64,000 nucleotides of DNA from Marinobacter sp. (GCA_014359475.1 JACIZI010000008.1:1-64000), one strand, 5' to 3'. Shown: positions 1 through 8,341, numbered from the stretch's first letter. The notes: generated by a model not told the origin, from the letters alone. Program-made: numbers and translations.

Positions 1-24
1 AGCATGCAGGTTAGACTTGGACAT
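1..24 (-). CDS. First codons of an unidentified gene running off the left edge
   Basis: On the minus strand an ATG at 24 opens a frame that reads MSKSNLHA before the window ends. It is preceded at suitable spacing by an AGAGGA-type ribosome binding site. The start lies just inside a hairpin-forming inverted repeat (23..84) and immediately downstream of the truncated diguanylate cyclase, so it could be the first gene of an inserted element. Eight codons are too few to name a family. Confidence 0.3.
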
Positions 25-84
25 GGCGTATCCATCCTCTGTTGGTTGTGATCTTGGCGGTGATCAACCAACAGGATACGCCAT
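23..84. repeat. Imperfect inverted repeat at the end of the truncated GGDEF gene
   Basis: The arm ATGGCGTATCC (23-33) followed by TGTTGGTTG (40-48) recurs in reverse complement at 62-84, where the two parts are contiguous. The first arm carries a 6-base insertion (34-39). The structure lies between the stop region of the diguanylate cyclase and the start of the edge gene and could form a strong hairpin. It may be part of a mobile-element end or a translational control hairpin ahead of a transposase, but neither is proven. Confidence 0.65.
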
Positions 85-1491
85 ACCTTCAGCCTGCTTC
101 CATACACCAGAAATCACCATAACTCTAGCTTCATCAGATCTGCGTATCAACGTGTCGATATCAGCGCCATCCCGAGGATAGGTTGAGATGCCAATACTGA
201 CACCAAGTTGAACGGTACCAGTCCCAATCCGAACGGTGTTAGCCAATTTCTCGATTATTTTTTCAGAAACTCCTGCGGCCTTATCGGCAGAAATCTCGTC
301 AAGAAAAATGACGAACTCATCGCCACCAAAACGAGCAAAAATATCTGAATCCCGGACACACCCTTTTATGTCCTGGCTAAGCTTTTGAAGTATTTCGTCT
401 CCAGCCCTATGGCCAAACGTATCATTCACCGATTTAAAACCGTCAATATCAATGAACAGGACGGAACATTCATGCCCTTTTCTTTTGGCTCTTGCGATCG
501 AAGTGAAGCAAACCTCCCTGAAAAGCCGCATATTCGCCAAACCCGTCAGGTCGTCATACATCGCTCGTTGATAGAAAAGATCCCTTTCATCATGCACAAG
601 ACCAATCAATATCACCGTCACTATGGAAATCGTAAACATGATCTGTACTTCGAAAATGCCATAGTGCGAGTAACCTCCGAGAATGAATAGCGACAAGGCA
701 AAAAGGTTGCCAATAAAGGCGAAGACCAGTCCATTGCTAAGCCCCCACTTAACCGCACTCCAGACGATCGGAATCAGGATCAGGTAGTAAAATTTTGAAA
801 ACTCTTCATCCATTTTCCCCAGCTGAAAAACCAGGGCAGTCAATATCATAATAATGAGTAATGCTGCGACTTTTTGCGGCTTGAAAAGATTGACCAAAAA
901 CGACGATGTGAATTCGTTCCAGCCAATCTTCCATAATTTATGGAACAGCAGAAAAAGGGGAATGGCGGTGACGGCCCCCGTGAGGTTTCCGACAAAGAAC
1001 GAGGATGATATTTCAATTAGCGAGGAAAAGGATTGAGCCTCTAAATCTATGTCAGTCACAAAGACAGCCGTCGATATGAGCGCTGTCAAAAAAGAGGCAA
1101 CCATGACTGAGTAGAAGAACTTCGCGTTCAGGATGTCCTCTGGTGAGTTTATTTTTCTGAGTATCAGGCCGGCCGTACCATAGATAACAAACTGCCTTAA
1201 ATCCGGGATGAGCATTTCCAGGTCGTAATTGAAGACATCCCGATAAGGCAGGCCACCCAGGTAGATCGCCAGAAAATGAACAGGTAGGTATTTTCCTCCC
1301 AAAAGAAAAATCAAATACATCGCATAGGCGGAAGGAGGATAGAACAGGCTTACACCCTCGGTCACCGTAAACAGGTAAGCCACCTGATTGACAACCCAGA
1401 AGGTGAATATGAAGAGCAAGGAGTTTACGGCATATTCCCGGATGTGAGTCTTCGGGTCTGCCAGATTCTGAAGTTCTGCGCTGCCACCCAT
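64..1491 (-). CDS. MASE1-type membrane diguanylate cyclase, C-terminus replaced
   Basis: Makes cyclic di-GMP from two GTP at the inner membrane. The N-terminal 300 or so residues are a run of hydrophobic helices of MASE1 type, with an early FYPPSA turn. The C-terminal domain carries the active-site motif as RFGGDEFVIFL, preceded by the DIDGFKSVND metal-binding segment. The domain ends normally up to LIRRSDEA, but the expected tail (MYxAKxxGRN) is missing. About 20 unrelated residues replace it and end inside the inverted repeat at 62-84, which suggests an insertion cut the gene. I take the ATG at 1491; an in-frame TTG lies at 1503. The gene looks more AT-rich than the core genes. Activity is uncertain because the final helix is lost. 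Confidence 0.8.
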   Translation of the reverse strand: MGGSAELQNLADPKTHIREYAVNSLLFIFTFWVVNQVAYLFTVTEGVSLFYPPSAYAMYLIFLLGGKYLPVHFLAIYLGGLPYRDVFNYDLEMLIPDLRQFVIYGTAGLILRKINSPEDILNAKFFYSVMVASFLTALISTAVFVTDIDLEAQSFSSLIEISSSFFVGNLTGAVTAIPLFLLFHKLWKIGWNEFTSSFLVNLFKPQKVAALLIIMILTALVFQLGKMDEEFSKFYYLILIPIVWSAVKWGLSNGLVFAFIGNLFALSLFILGGYSHYGIFEVQIMFTISIVTVILIGLVHDERDLFYQRAMYDDLTGLANMRLFREVCFTSIARAKRKGHECSVLFIDIDGFKSVNDTFGHRAGDEILQKLSQDIKGCVRDSDIFARFGGDEFVIFLDEISADKAAGVSEKIIEKLANTVRIGTGTVQLGVSIGISTYPRDGADIDTLIRRSDEARVMVISGVWKQAEGMAYPVG

Positions 1492-1856
1492 TACGAAAGC
1501 CAAAGTCGAAAAAACATGCGTTGCCTCTGTGCTCTTACCAGAACGGTGCGGATCAGGAGAAAGCCAGTGCCTTGGTGTAGATCAGGCTGGAAAACGGTAG
1601 AACCTCTCCAATATAGCCCCAGGTTTTAGGAAGCGCAAAGACCCGATCACCCTCACGTTTAGCAACCATTCCCCTGGCCATGATAAAGTCCTGGATGCCA
1701 GGCACCAAAAAAGGACCCTTCAAGGAAGGCGAAAAACAAGCCCTCCTGATCCATCAAGAGACCGTAGAAAATAGATCTGTCCCGATTTCCGATTGATTGC
1801 TGAAACCAGCTCAATGGCATAATATGCCAATATAGTTATGACAGGATGACACGCCG
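1492..1856. other. Gap between the diguanylate cyclase and parDE, with a weak short ORF
   Basis: No convincing gene is visible. On the minus strand a 42-codon frame (1681 to 1553) begins MARGMVAKREGDR and ends in TGA. It reads like coding sequence but has no clear start signal, and it could be the tail of a decayed gene. The last 50 bases hold the presumed parDE promoter and operator. Confidence 0.3.
1815..1829. promoter_or_regulatory. Palindrome TGGCAT-AAT-ATGCCA, candidate ParD operator
   Basis: A perfect 6-base inverted repeat with a 3-base centre sits 28 bases before the parD start, next to a TATAGT sequence that could be the -10 box. Ribbon-helix-helix antitoxins usually repress their own promoter by binding short palindromes, so this is the best operator candidate for parDE. 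The assignment is inferred from position. Confidence 0.45.
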
Positions 1857-2144
1857 ATGGCCACGAGAAACATCGTACTTACTGACCACCAATCACAAGT
1901 AGTAGATCGTCTGGTCGCTTCTGGCCGTTATCAGAATGCGAGCGAAGTTCTGCGGGCGGGACTCAGAATGGTAGAAGAAGTCGAGTCGACCTACACAACA
2001 AAGATGAATGCCCTCAGAGCGGCCATTGATGCAGGCGAGGACGATGTGGGGACAGGGAAAACCCGGCGCTTTAGCGGTGACGAGTTTGCCACCTACCTTT
2101 CCGAGCGCGCCGAGCAGATCACCCGAACGAAGCGGGACACCTGA
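1857..2144 (+). CDS. parD: ParD-family antitoxin
   Basis: A 95-residue antitoxin of a type II toxin-antitoxin pair. The N-terminal half (to about residue 45) matches the ParD ribbon-helix-helix pattern: a short strand, then VDRLVASGRYQNASEVLRAGLR, the classic segment of this family. The C-terminal half is charged and presumably wraps the toxin. It ends 5 bases before parE, as expected for a co-translated pair. A palindrome at 1815-1829 is a likely self-repression site. The pair sits in an accessory region beside a truncated gene and mobile remnants, which is typical of horizontally acquired TA modules. Confidence 0.88.
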   Translation: MATRNIVLTDHQSQVVDRLVASGRYQNASEVLRAGLRMVEEVESTYTTKMNALRAAIDAGEDDVGTGKTRRFSGDEFATYLSERAEQITRTKRDT

Positions 2145-2149
2145 AGCCA

Positions 2150-2476
2150 ATGAAACCATGGATGGTAGATTTTACTGACAGCGCATTGGCTGATCTCGAC
2201 AACATACTCGAAAATACATTAGATGAATTCGGCACTCTCCAGCTCGAGCGGTATACGATCCAGATCCAGAATGCGATCCGAGAGCTCGAAGAAGCAGGAA
2301 GCCGTGCGCCGCTCCTTAAAAATAGGCCGGATATTAGGCCGGGTATCATTACTTACCCTATTGCGCGGGAAGGCAAGGCCTCACCCCACCTGTTTTATCT
2401 TCGGATTGAGAAAGAGCCAGTGATCGTTATTATTCGGGTTCTGCATCAGAGAATGGATCCTGGAACTCATCTTTGA
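2150..2476 (+). CDS. parE: ParE-family toxin
   Basis: A 108-residue toxin of the RelE/ParE superfamily; ParE members act on DNA gyrase. The sequence runs through the typical N-terminal FTDSALADLDNI segment, a basic middle (RPGIITYPIAREG) and the family's C-terminal signature VIIRVLHQRMDP. Full length and intact. It lies 5 bases after parD and ends about 100 bases before the SDR gene, which has its own ribosome binding site. The ParE fold is clear; the actual target in this organism is not known. Confidence 0.88.
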   Translation: MKPWMVDFTDSALADLDNILENTLDEFGTLQLERYTIQIQNAIRELEEAGSRAPLLKNRPDIRPGIITYPIAREGKASPHLFYLRIEKEPVIVIIRVLHQRMDPGTHL

Positions 2477-2583
2477 CCACACAAAATGGCAGCGAGTCCG
2501 GGAAAGGCGAAGCGGGGAAACAAGATGACCGACGCGCCGGTTTCTGCTGACTGCACTCTCCCGATCAAAAGGAGCCCAGACCC

Positions 2584-3351
2584 ATGACACAGCAACCCCC
2601 GGTCATCCTCATAACCGGCGGCGCCCAGGGCATCGGCAAGGGTATTGCCGCCCATTTCCTGGACAAGGGCTGGCGAGTGGTGATCCTGGACCAGGATACA
2701 GAAGCCATCAGCGCATGCAGACAGGATTTAGGCGATCCGGACAACCTGCTACTGATCACAACGGATGTATCCCGTGAGCCCGACGTCGCCTCGGCCGTAG
2801 AGGAGGCCGCGCAATGGGGCCCGGGACTGGACGCTCTGGTCAATAATGCGGGGATCGCCGATCCTGACACTGGCCCCATAGAAATGCTTGAACTGGAGCA
2901 GTGGCAACGGCGAATCGACGTCAACCTGACCGGCGCTTTTCTAATGGCAAAACACTCGATACCCCAACTGCGCCAACGCCGGGGCAGCATCGTCAACATC
3001 GCCTCTACCCGGGCCTTGCAGTCCGAGCCGAATAGCGAGGCGTATGCAGCAACCAAGGGCGGCCTGCTCGCCCTGACCCACGCTCTGGCCATGAGCCTGG
3101 GGCCCGATGTGCGGACCAACAGTATCAGCCCGGGCTGGATAGATGTCCGTGCCTGGCAGGCTAATGCGCCCTCTGAACCGCAGCCTCTGTCTGCTACTGA
3201 TCATGAGCAACACCCCAGTGGGCGTGTCGGCAAACCCGAGGACGTGGCGGCTATGGTGGCCTACCTGGTCTCGCCGGACGCCCGCTTTGTGACCGGCCAG
3301 AACTTCGTGATCGACGGCGGCATGACCCGTAAAATGATTTATGAGGACTAG
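2584..3351 (+). CDS. Short-chain dehydrogenase/reductase (SDR)
   Basis: A 255-residue NAD(P)-dependent oxidoreductase of the classical SDR family. It has the Rossmann glycine motif TGGAQGIG at residues 11-18, the NNAG motif near 88, and the catalytic triad Ser (NIAS), Tyr and Lys (YAATK) near 138 to 156. The C-terminal FVTGQNFVIDGG is typical of the family. A GGAG ribosome binding site lies about 9 bases before the ATG. An acidic residue after the second beta strand (ILDQD) hints at NAD(H) preference. No neighbour indicates the substrate. Confidence 0.88.
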   Translation: MTQQPPVILITGGAQGIGKGIAAHFLDKGWRVVILDQDTEAISACRQDLGDPDNLLLITTDVSREPDVASAVEEAAQWGPGLDALVNNAGIADPDTGPIEMLELEQWQRRIDVNLTGAFLMAKHSIPQLRQRRGSIVNIASTRALQSEPNSEAYAATKGGLLALTHALAMSLGPDVRTNSISPGWIDVRAWQANAPSEPQPLSATDHEQHPSGRVGKPEDVAAMVAYLVSPDARFVTGQNFVIDGGMTRKMIYED

Positions 3352-3354
3352 ACC

Positions 3355-3385
3355 ACCGGGCTTCCATAAACCCGTCCCGGTTTTT
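3355..3385 (+). terminator. Possible weak terminator after the SDR gene
   Basis: ACCGGG (3355-3360) pairs with CCCGGT (3376-3381), followed by a run of T. The loop is about 15 bases and the stem only 6 bp, so this is a weak candidate. Confidence 0.35.
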
Positions 3386-3497
3386 CAGGTTTTCGACGCT
3401 TTACCCATAATGGGTTAATGGCCCGGGAAAGATTGCTCTCGGCAGCCTCCAACGCCTAGAACACTTCCTCCAGAGTAAGGGTATCTGAAACTCGTCA

Positions 3498-3821
3498 CTA
3501 CCAGACAAACAGCTTTAAAAAACAAAGTATCAGTAAAATAACCACCAGTCCCACCCAGCCAAGCAGCCTGGTGGCACGAACCGGAAACCGGCTGTTCAGC
3601 TCGGGAAACAGAATCGCCCCGAACGAAACCGCCGGCACGTAGCCAAAAACTTGACCGATGTGCCGGGACGACATCGTAAGTGCGGGCGGAACGTACAGAT
3701 AAATCGCGAGGTACACTGCCATAAGCAGAGTCGCACCGAGGACTTCTGGTTCTATGGGCTCGCCCCTGTTGAAATACAGGTAGAGGGCGACCAACGTGAG
3801 GAACACTGTCAGCTCAATCAA
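3498..3821 (-). CDS. Small hydrophobic membrane protein, start uncertain
   Basis: About 107 residues with three or four likely transmembrane helices; no family recognised. The track-visible start is a TTG at 3821. The frame stays open and strongly hydrophobic for another 18 codons upstream (RFIWLRLLGIWGVFR) to a TGA, with no ATG. An ATG start with plausible coding lies in a different frame just upstream (MISDDSSG). This suggests either a non-ATG start or a small frameshift near 3860 that removed the original start. The neighbouring genes on the same strand are also uncharacterised. Confidence 0.5.
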   Translation of the reverse strand: MIELTVFLTLVALYLYFNRGEPIEPEVLGATLLMAVYLAIYLYVPPALTMSSRHIGQVFGYVPAVSFGAILFPELNSRFPVRATRLLGWVGLVVILLILCFLKLFVW

Positions 3822-3887
3822 GCGGAAAACGCCCCATATACCCAGCAGGCGAAGCCAGATGAATCGTCAGAGATCATCCGGAAAGCA

Positions 3888-4379
3888 CTATTTACTCACC
3901 ATTTCCAGGACCAAACGATCGTCGAATGGTTTCTGGAAATAGCCCAGTTCCTCAAGTGACTGCCTCATCTCTCCTGGCAGAGACAGATACATCACTTCAA
4001 GTTTCCGGTTATCCCCGGAAAACGCCAGCTCCTTAATCGCAGAAATGGCATCCTTGGTTTGTTGCTCCAGCTCCAGCGTTTCCGTAACCAGAATTGCGTA
4101 AGCCAGCTCAAGCGATTCCGGCTTGGTGCATTCCTGCATAGCAAGATCGTATCTGGTCATCAGGAAGCGTTCTACCTGGGCTTTCGGATATTCCCTGAGT
4201 TTACTGAGGACACCATCCTCAGGCTGAGTCCGTTCATCTGCCACGTTCTTGCAACGCTCAAACGCACTCGAGTAATGGGCAATTTTGTCCGTAATATACT
4301 GATGGTGATCGCCGCTGGCCGCAGCCACCGGATTAGACAGAACCAGCGCGAACACACACAAAAGCATCACTCTCCGCAT
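3888..4379 (-). CDS. Uncharacterised secreted or periplasmic protein
   Basis: A 163-residue protein with a clear signal peptide: MRR, a hydrophobic core (VMLLCVFALVLS) and a likely AAA-type cleavage site near residue 22. The mature part is helical and charged with two cysteines and no recognised domain. I chose the ATG at 4379, which lies one base after the stop of the upstream gene (4381..4716), because a signal peptide begins exactly there. A longer in-frame ORF exists but adds only non-signal sequence. The two genes are probably translationally coupled and work together. Confidence 0.6.
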   Translation of the reverse strand: MRRVMLLCVFALVLSNPVAAASGDHHQYITDKIAHYSSAFERCKNVADERTQPEDGVLSKLREYPKAQVERFLMTRYDLAMQECTKPESLELAYAILVTETLELEQQTKDAISAIKELAFSGDNRKLEVMYLSLPGEMRQSLEELGYFQKPFDDRLVLEMVSK

Positions 4380-4380
4380 A

Positions 4381-4716
4381 TCAGTAACCCCCGCACCCTT
4401 TATCCACCGCATCCCAGAACTGGCGCTGTTCATTGCTCAGGCCGCCACTAAGAATACGCAGTTTAGCCACCTGACTAACCCGGTGGCGGATAAGATTCGG
4501 AAGAGCGTTCATTGCGCGGGCGAAGAGAACCCAGTCAGTGGAGTGGATATTGTAGCTAGCCTGAGCAGCATTGTTCCCCAGGAATATCGTAGCCAGCACG
4601 CCGGATGGCATCACGATCTCCAGAAGGTTACCCGCTCTCTGCGCCTTCCGGATCTCTTCCAGGGCTTCTTTGTCGGCTCGGTCAAGTTCTAAACTGCGTA
4701 TGTCTGGGCATTCCAT
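4381..4716 (-). CDS. Uncharacterised small soluble protein
   Basis: 111 residues, no signal peptide or clear membrane helix, no recognised domain. The N-terminus is acidic and helical (ADKEALEEIRKAQRAG), and the C-terminus ends in a cysteine- and glycine-rich CGGY. It is separated by one base from the downstream secreted-protein gene, so the pair probably forms one operon. About 70 bases upstream of its start lies a MITE-like element (4785..4956) that may carry or disrupt its promoter. Confidence 0.5.
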   Translation of the reverse strand: MECPDIRSLELDRADKEALEEIRKAQRAGNLLEIVMPSGVLATIFLGNNAAQASYNIHSTDWVLFARAMNALPNLIRHRVSQVAKLRILSGGLSNEQRQFWDAVDKGCGGY

Positions 4717-4784
4717 GCTAAATAGCTCCCTTGGTATGAAAACACCAGATCTTACCCAGAATCAGAGCTGAACCGCCAGTGTCG

Positions 4785-4956
4785 GCCTAGCAGCCTGTCG
4801 GACTTAAGGCTAATCTACTGCGCCGGTGGGAAAACGGCTCATATTTCCCGGCTTTTTCGTTGCATAGAACCACTATGCGCCTCAAAATCCAGAAAATCTG
4901 CGCTCGCCTTCCCACCTTGCTCGCGACGATTGCTTAAGTCCGACAGGCTGCTAGGC
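4785..4956. mobile_element. MITE-like element with 24-bp perfect terminal inverted repeats
   Basis: The left end (4785-4808) and right end (4933-4956) are perfect reverse complements, starting GCCTAGCAGCCTGTCGGA. The 172-bp unit encodes no protein. Such short non-coding elements with perfect ends are usually non-autonomous derivatives of an insertion sequence moved by a transposase elsewhere in the genome. The ends resemble a CAGCCTGTCGGACTT-type terminus that I associate with some proteobacterial IS elements, but the parent IS is not identified here. Confidence 0.75.
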
Positions 4957-5024
4957 AACAGTTTACTTCCTACGGATAAGGCCGCAGCTTGAAAGGCTGC
5001 ATTCATTTCGCAGGGCTTAATCCC

Positions 5025-5504
5025 TCAATGATGCCCACCCGGCCCATGGGCGTGGCCGTGCGCCAGCTCTTCCGCATCGGCAGCACGTACTTCAATGATA
5101 TCGACATCGAAGGTCAGGGTCCTGCCGGCCATCGGATGGTTGGTATCGACATCCGCAAACTTGTGGCCGACCTTGACGACCACCACATGGCGCGGGCCCT
5201 GCTCGGTTTGCACCTGGGCGATCATGCCCGCCTTCCAGCGTTTGGCACCCATCAAATGTTTGATCGGCACCCGCTGCACGGCATCGGGCTTGCGCGGGCC
5301 GTAGGCTTTTTCCGGAGTGATAGTGACACTGAAGCTTTCGCCGGCGTCGCGACCTTCCAGGGCTTCTTCCAGGCCCCGGATAATGCCGCCGTGGCCATGC
5401 AGGTAGGCGTTCGGCTCGCCGCCACGGGAGTCTTCAACGACGTTGCCTTGTTCATCACGGACGCTGTAGTGAAACAGGACAACCTGGTTCTTTTCGATGG
5501 GCAT
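5025..5504 (-). CDS. slyD: SlyD-type FKBP peptidyl-prolyl isomerase
   Basis: A 159-residue cytoplasmic prolyl isomerase and chaperone. The FKBP core begins FHYSVRDEQGNVVEDS, followed by PNAYLHGHGGIIRGLEEAL, with the SlyD insert-in-flap domain after PEKAYGPR. The short C-terminal tail is His-rich (HGHAHGPGGHH), consistent with the metal binding known for SlyD, though shorter than in E. coli. The start MPIEKN at 5504 has a GGAG ribosome binding site; the upstream in-frame extension lacks family similarity. Confidence 0.9.
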   Translation of the reverse strand: MPIEKNQVVLFHYSVRDEQGNVVEDSRGGEPNAYLHGHGGIIRGLEEALEGRDAGESFSVTITPEKAYGPRKPDAVQRVPIKHLMGAKRWKAGMIAQVQTEQGPRHVVVVKVGHKFADVDTNHPMAGRTLTFDVDIIEVRAADAEELAHGHAHGPGGHH

Positions 5505-5641
5505 AGGGTTCTCCGCGATGGTTAAAAGTGCGGCATTATAAACAGAGACAGCGGTGGCTGCAGTGGCCGTCTTTTCATCCACGCGCCCAGTCAGTAATAT
5601 CCGGCTATAACGGACCAAACATCATTCCATGGACCAGGATC

Positions 5642-5956
5642 ATGAGAAGAACCTTTATCGCTCCCCTGCTGGCGTTGTGCCTCTTTGCAACGGGTTGCAT
5701 GGCCGGTAATCTCGTTTTGTCGCAAGACCTCGCGTTGGATTACCCAGAGCCCGAACTGATCTCCCACACCAGTACCACCCTCATCTTCAAGTATGAGGAC
5801 TGGGCGCTGTCTCACGAGATAGTCGATGCCGAAACCTTCTACCCCGGTGTCGACCTGTCGGGACAGGCTGAACAGTTCATTCGTCACGTCATATGTTTGC
5901 GTGGAGCCGCCTACAACATGACCCTCGAATTCAAAATGGCGGCCCAGAGCGTGTGA
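5642..5956 (+). CDS. Small lipoprotein of unknown function, C-terminus possibly altered
   Basis: A 104-residue protein starting MRRTFIAPLLALCLFATGC, a signal peptide with a lipobox and Cys19, so probably an outer-membrane or periplasmic lipoprotein. The mature part resembles no family I recognise. The frame ends next to a frameshifted helicase relic on the other strand, so the last residues may be junction sequence rather than the original C-terminus. Confidence 0.55.
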   Translation: MRRTFIAPLLALCLFATGCMAGNLVLSQDLALDYPEPELISHTSTTLIFKYEDWALSHEIVDAETFYPGVDLSGQAEQFIRHVICLRGAAYNMTLEFKMAAQSV

Positions 5957-6074
5957 TATTGCTCCCGATGCTGGGACGACTTCGGCCGCAGTGGCCCGCC
6001 CTCCTCCTAGACTTGCTGCTCAGCATCTCATCCACCGGTTGCGCGGCCACCGATCTCAACGTGCTGGACCCTGT

Positions 6075-6310
6075 CGAGCCGAGGCAGGTCCAAGAGATCC
6101 AGGCCGGTCTTCACCAACTCAGGTCAGTGACGAGCATGTCGATCCCGCGGTCGATCTGATCGAAGATACAGTCTTCCCGCCGGCTCGTGTCGATGCTGGC
6201 CCTCAAAATCGCAGCCTTGAGGCCGTGGCCCTCCAGCAGGCCCTTGAGCCGGCTGGCGGTGTCGCGGGTGTCGGTGTAGGTTCGTGTGGAGACCAGCACA
6301 CGGCGGCCGC
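6075..6310 (-). pseudogene. Frameshifted relic of a plasmid/ICE-type helicase
   Basis: On the minus strand the frame from about 6310 reads VLVSTRTYTDTRDTASRLKG, then LKAAILRAS and DQIDRGIDMLVT. It is broken near 6122 by a frameshift, after which another frame continues ELVKTGLDLLDLP. This order matches the C-terminal helicase half (motifs IV to V, ending TNPxLVxTGLDL) of large SNF2/DEAD-like helicases that I know from plasmids and integrative elements. Neither the N-terminal ATPase half nor the extreme C-terminus is present, so it is a dead fragment. It marks past insertion and deletion between slyD and the cassette at 6.4 kb. Confidence 0.65.
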
Positions 6311-6385
6311 TGGTTGGTCTGCTCCTGGCGCTGGAAGTACCGTGTTTAGATCTTGCCTGTGAAATGTTGCCGAACCAGCCAGTAT

Positions 6386-7315
6386 TTACTTACCTCTGAC
6401 TACCAGCAGTACGCCAAGACTTACAGGAAAGACGCCCAGTAGTTCATTCCAGGCCGGGACTTCGTCGAGTAACAGCCATGCGAGGAACAGACCGAGGGGA
6501 GGGTTGAGGAAATGCAGGGTGCTGGCCTTACTTGCGCCGGCCATCCGAATGAGCCAGAGCCACAAAAGCATTGCACCGATTGAAACCACGAACACAAGAT
6601 AGCCTATAGTTTCGAGCAGCGTTGCGTTCCACTTCACGGCCGTGATGTCTTCTAGTGTAAGCGCCACCGGAAGTAACATCAGTCCACCGAAAAGCGTTGA
6701 CCAGGCATTGACCCAAAGTGCGGGAATGTGCGCAGCGTAGCGTTTGTAGACGACGGTGCCACTCGCGAGAGCGAGGGTGCTCATGCTAACCAGCATAATC
6801 CCTAGTATTTCCGAAAAATCGCCCCTGTCGATCCGAGGGTACATAATGATGCCAACGCCAGCGAGGCTGACGAGCAGTCCGATTATCTTCTGCACCGTCA
6901 ATGACTCGCCAAGGATAAAGTAAGCCATAACCGCCGTTACGATAGGGGCGGTACTGACTATAAGAACGACTAATCCCGCAGGCAGACTCTGCAGGGCGTA
7001 GAAGCTCATGCCCAGATAAAAAACGTTATTTAACAGACCCAGAAGAAGCACCAGGAGCCATGGCCGCCATCCATCGGTGTAATAAGGCCGCCAGCTTGTG
7101 ATGACGACAGAGGCTGATATCATCAGTATACCGCCTACCAAAAAGCGCGCTGTGAGAAGGTAGAATGGAGGCGCGGCATCCAGACCCACTTTCCCAGCGA
7201 TGAATGCCGAACTCCATAGGGCGCTGAACAGAACGCCAGCCGCCGCAATCATTAAAGCCTGCCTGGAATCGGTCACTGTAGGTTTCATGCCGTTTCCGTA
7301 AGATGTGGCGCTCAT
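6386..7315 (-). CDS. EamA/DMT-family exporter
   Basis: A 309-residue inner-membrane transporter with ten predicted helices in two repeated EamA halves (about residues 15-150 and 165-305). Both halves show the typical pattern; the first ends LLVSLAGVGIIMYP. EamA proteins mostly export amino acids, metabolites or metallophores. It is the last gene of an operon after the PLP enzyme (12-base gap) and the methyltransferase-like enzyme, so it probably exports their product. The proximal ATG at 7315 is used. Confidence 0.88.
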   Translation of the reverse strand: MSATSYGNGMKPTVTDSRQALMIAAAGVLFSALWSSAFIAGKVGLDAAPPFYLLTARFLVGGILMISASVVITSWRPYYTDGWRPWLLVLLLGLLNNVFYLGMSFYALQSLPAGLVVLIVSTAPIVTAVMAYFILGESLTVQKIIGLLVSLAGVGIIMYPRIDRGDFSEILGIMLVSMSTLALASGTVVYKRYAAHIPALWVNAWSTLFGGLMLLPVALTLEDITAVKWNATLLETIGYLVFVVSIGAMLLWLWLIRMAGASKASTLHFLNPPLGLFLAWLLLDEVPAWNELLGVFPVSLGVLLVVRGK

Positions 7316-7327
7316 CTGACGTCGTCC

Positions 7328-8341
7328 TCAACAGGTCCGAGTGTTTACTGCGTTGTGCATCCAGGTATCGTCATAGAACTTGGTAAGATACTTTAAACCC
7401 GAGTCTGGAATGATCGTCACGATACGTGCTGAGCTCTTCAGACGGCGGGCTACTTCAAGGCATCCCCAAATGTTGGCACCGGCGCTGCCACCGCCAAGAA
7501 TTCCTTCGTATCGAGCAAGCCTCCGAGCGGCGAGGAATGCTTGTTCGTCGGAAAACGTTAGTACGTCGTCAATGACGGCAAAGTCCATGCAGCCGGCGAT
7601 GTGGTCCTCCCCAATGCCTTCGACTTGGTATGGGTAGGCACAGTTGCTGTTGACAATGCCCGTGCGGAAGTAGTGCTCGTAAATGGAGCCGAGCGGATCG
7701 GGCATAACAACCTTGATCTCAGGATTGCGTTCTTTGAGGTACCGGCCTACTCCGCTTATAGTGCCGCCAGTGCTCGCACTAGCAACGAGATAATCGATGT
7801 GCCCTTGTGTCTGGCGCCATATCTCAGGTCCAGTAGTGTGGTAGTGGGCTTCTCGATTCTTTAGATTGTCGTATTGCCCCACCAAGAAAGACCCTTCACG
7901 TTCAGCAGCTATGTATCGTGCTCGCTCTACGTAGTGCTTTGGCGAATCTGGTGGCGCGTCTGTAGGGCAGACGACCACTTCAGCTCCATAGGCACGGAGT
8001 GCAGCCTGTTTCTCGGGACTGACTTTATCGGGCATCGTGAGAATGGCATGATATCCACGAGCCGCTGCGATCATGGCTACGGCCGCACCTGTATTGCCCG
8101 AGGTATGCTCAACGATGGTACTGCCAGGTCTAAGCGCGCCGCGGTTCTCGGCATCATCAATAATATAGGCGACAATGCGATCCTTGACGCTCCCGCTCGG
8201 GTTGAAGTATTCAAGCTTCGCTTGAACAACGATCCCCGGCGGAAAGAGGCGTCGCAGAGTAACTAGCGGCGTGTTACCGAAGCTAGAGTCTACATAAGTG
8301 GGCTGCGCGAGAGCATCATTGATTTGCTGTGGCCGCTCCAT
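7328..8341 (-). CDS. PLP-dependent cystathionine beta-synthase/cysteine synthase-like enzyme
   Basis: A 337-residue fold-type II PLP enzyme. Visible motifs are the PLP lysine in SGSVKDR (about residue 52), the substrate loop EHTSGNTG, the phosphate-binding STGGTISG, and the C-terminal PDSGLKYLTKFYDDTWM. The last, together with VEGIGED, looks more like bacterial cystathionine beta-synthase than CysK. There are no CBS regulatory domains. The family condenses serine, O-acetylserine or O-phosphoserine with a thiol or amine. Its position between a SAM-dependent enzyme and an exporter suggests a specialised metabolite rather than housekeeping cysteine synthesis. A strong GGAGG site precedes the ATG. 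Confidence 0.85.
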   Translation of the reverse strand: MERPQQINDALAQPTYVDSSFGNTPLVTLRRLFPPGIVVQAKLEYFNPSGSVKDRIVAYIIDDAENRGALRPGSTIVEHTSGNTGAAVAMIAAARGYHAILTMPDKVSPEKQAALRAYGAEVVVCPTDAPPDSPKHYVERARYIAAEREGSFLVGQYDNLKNREAHYHTTGPEIWRQTQGHIDYLVASASTGGTISGVGRYLKERNPEIKVVMPDPLGSIYEHYFRTGIVNSNCAYPYQVEGIGEDHIAGCMDFAVIDDVLTFSDEQAFLAARRLARYEGILGGGSAGANIWGCLEVARRLKSSARIVTIIPDSGLKYLTKFYDDTWMHNAVNTRTC

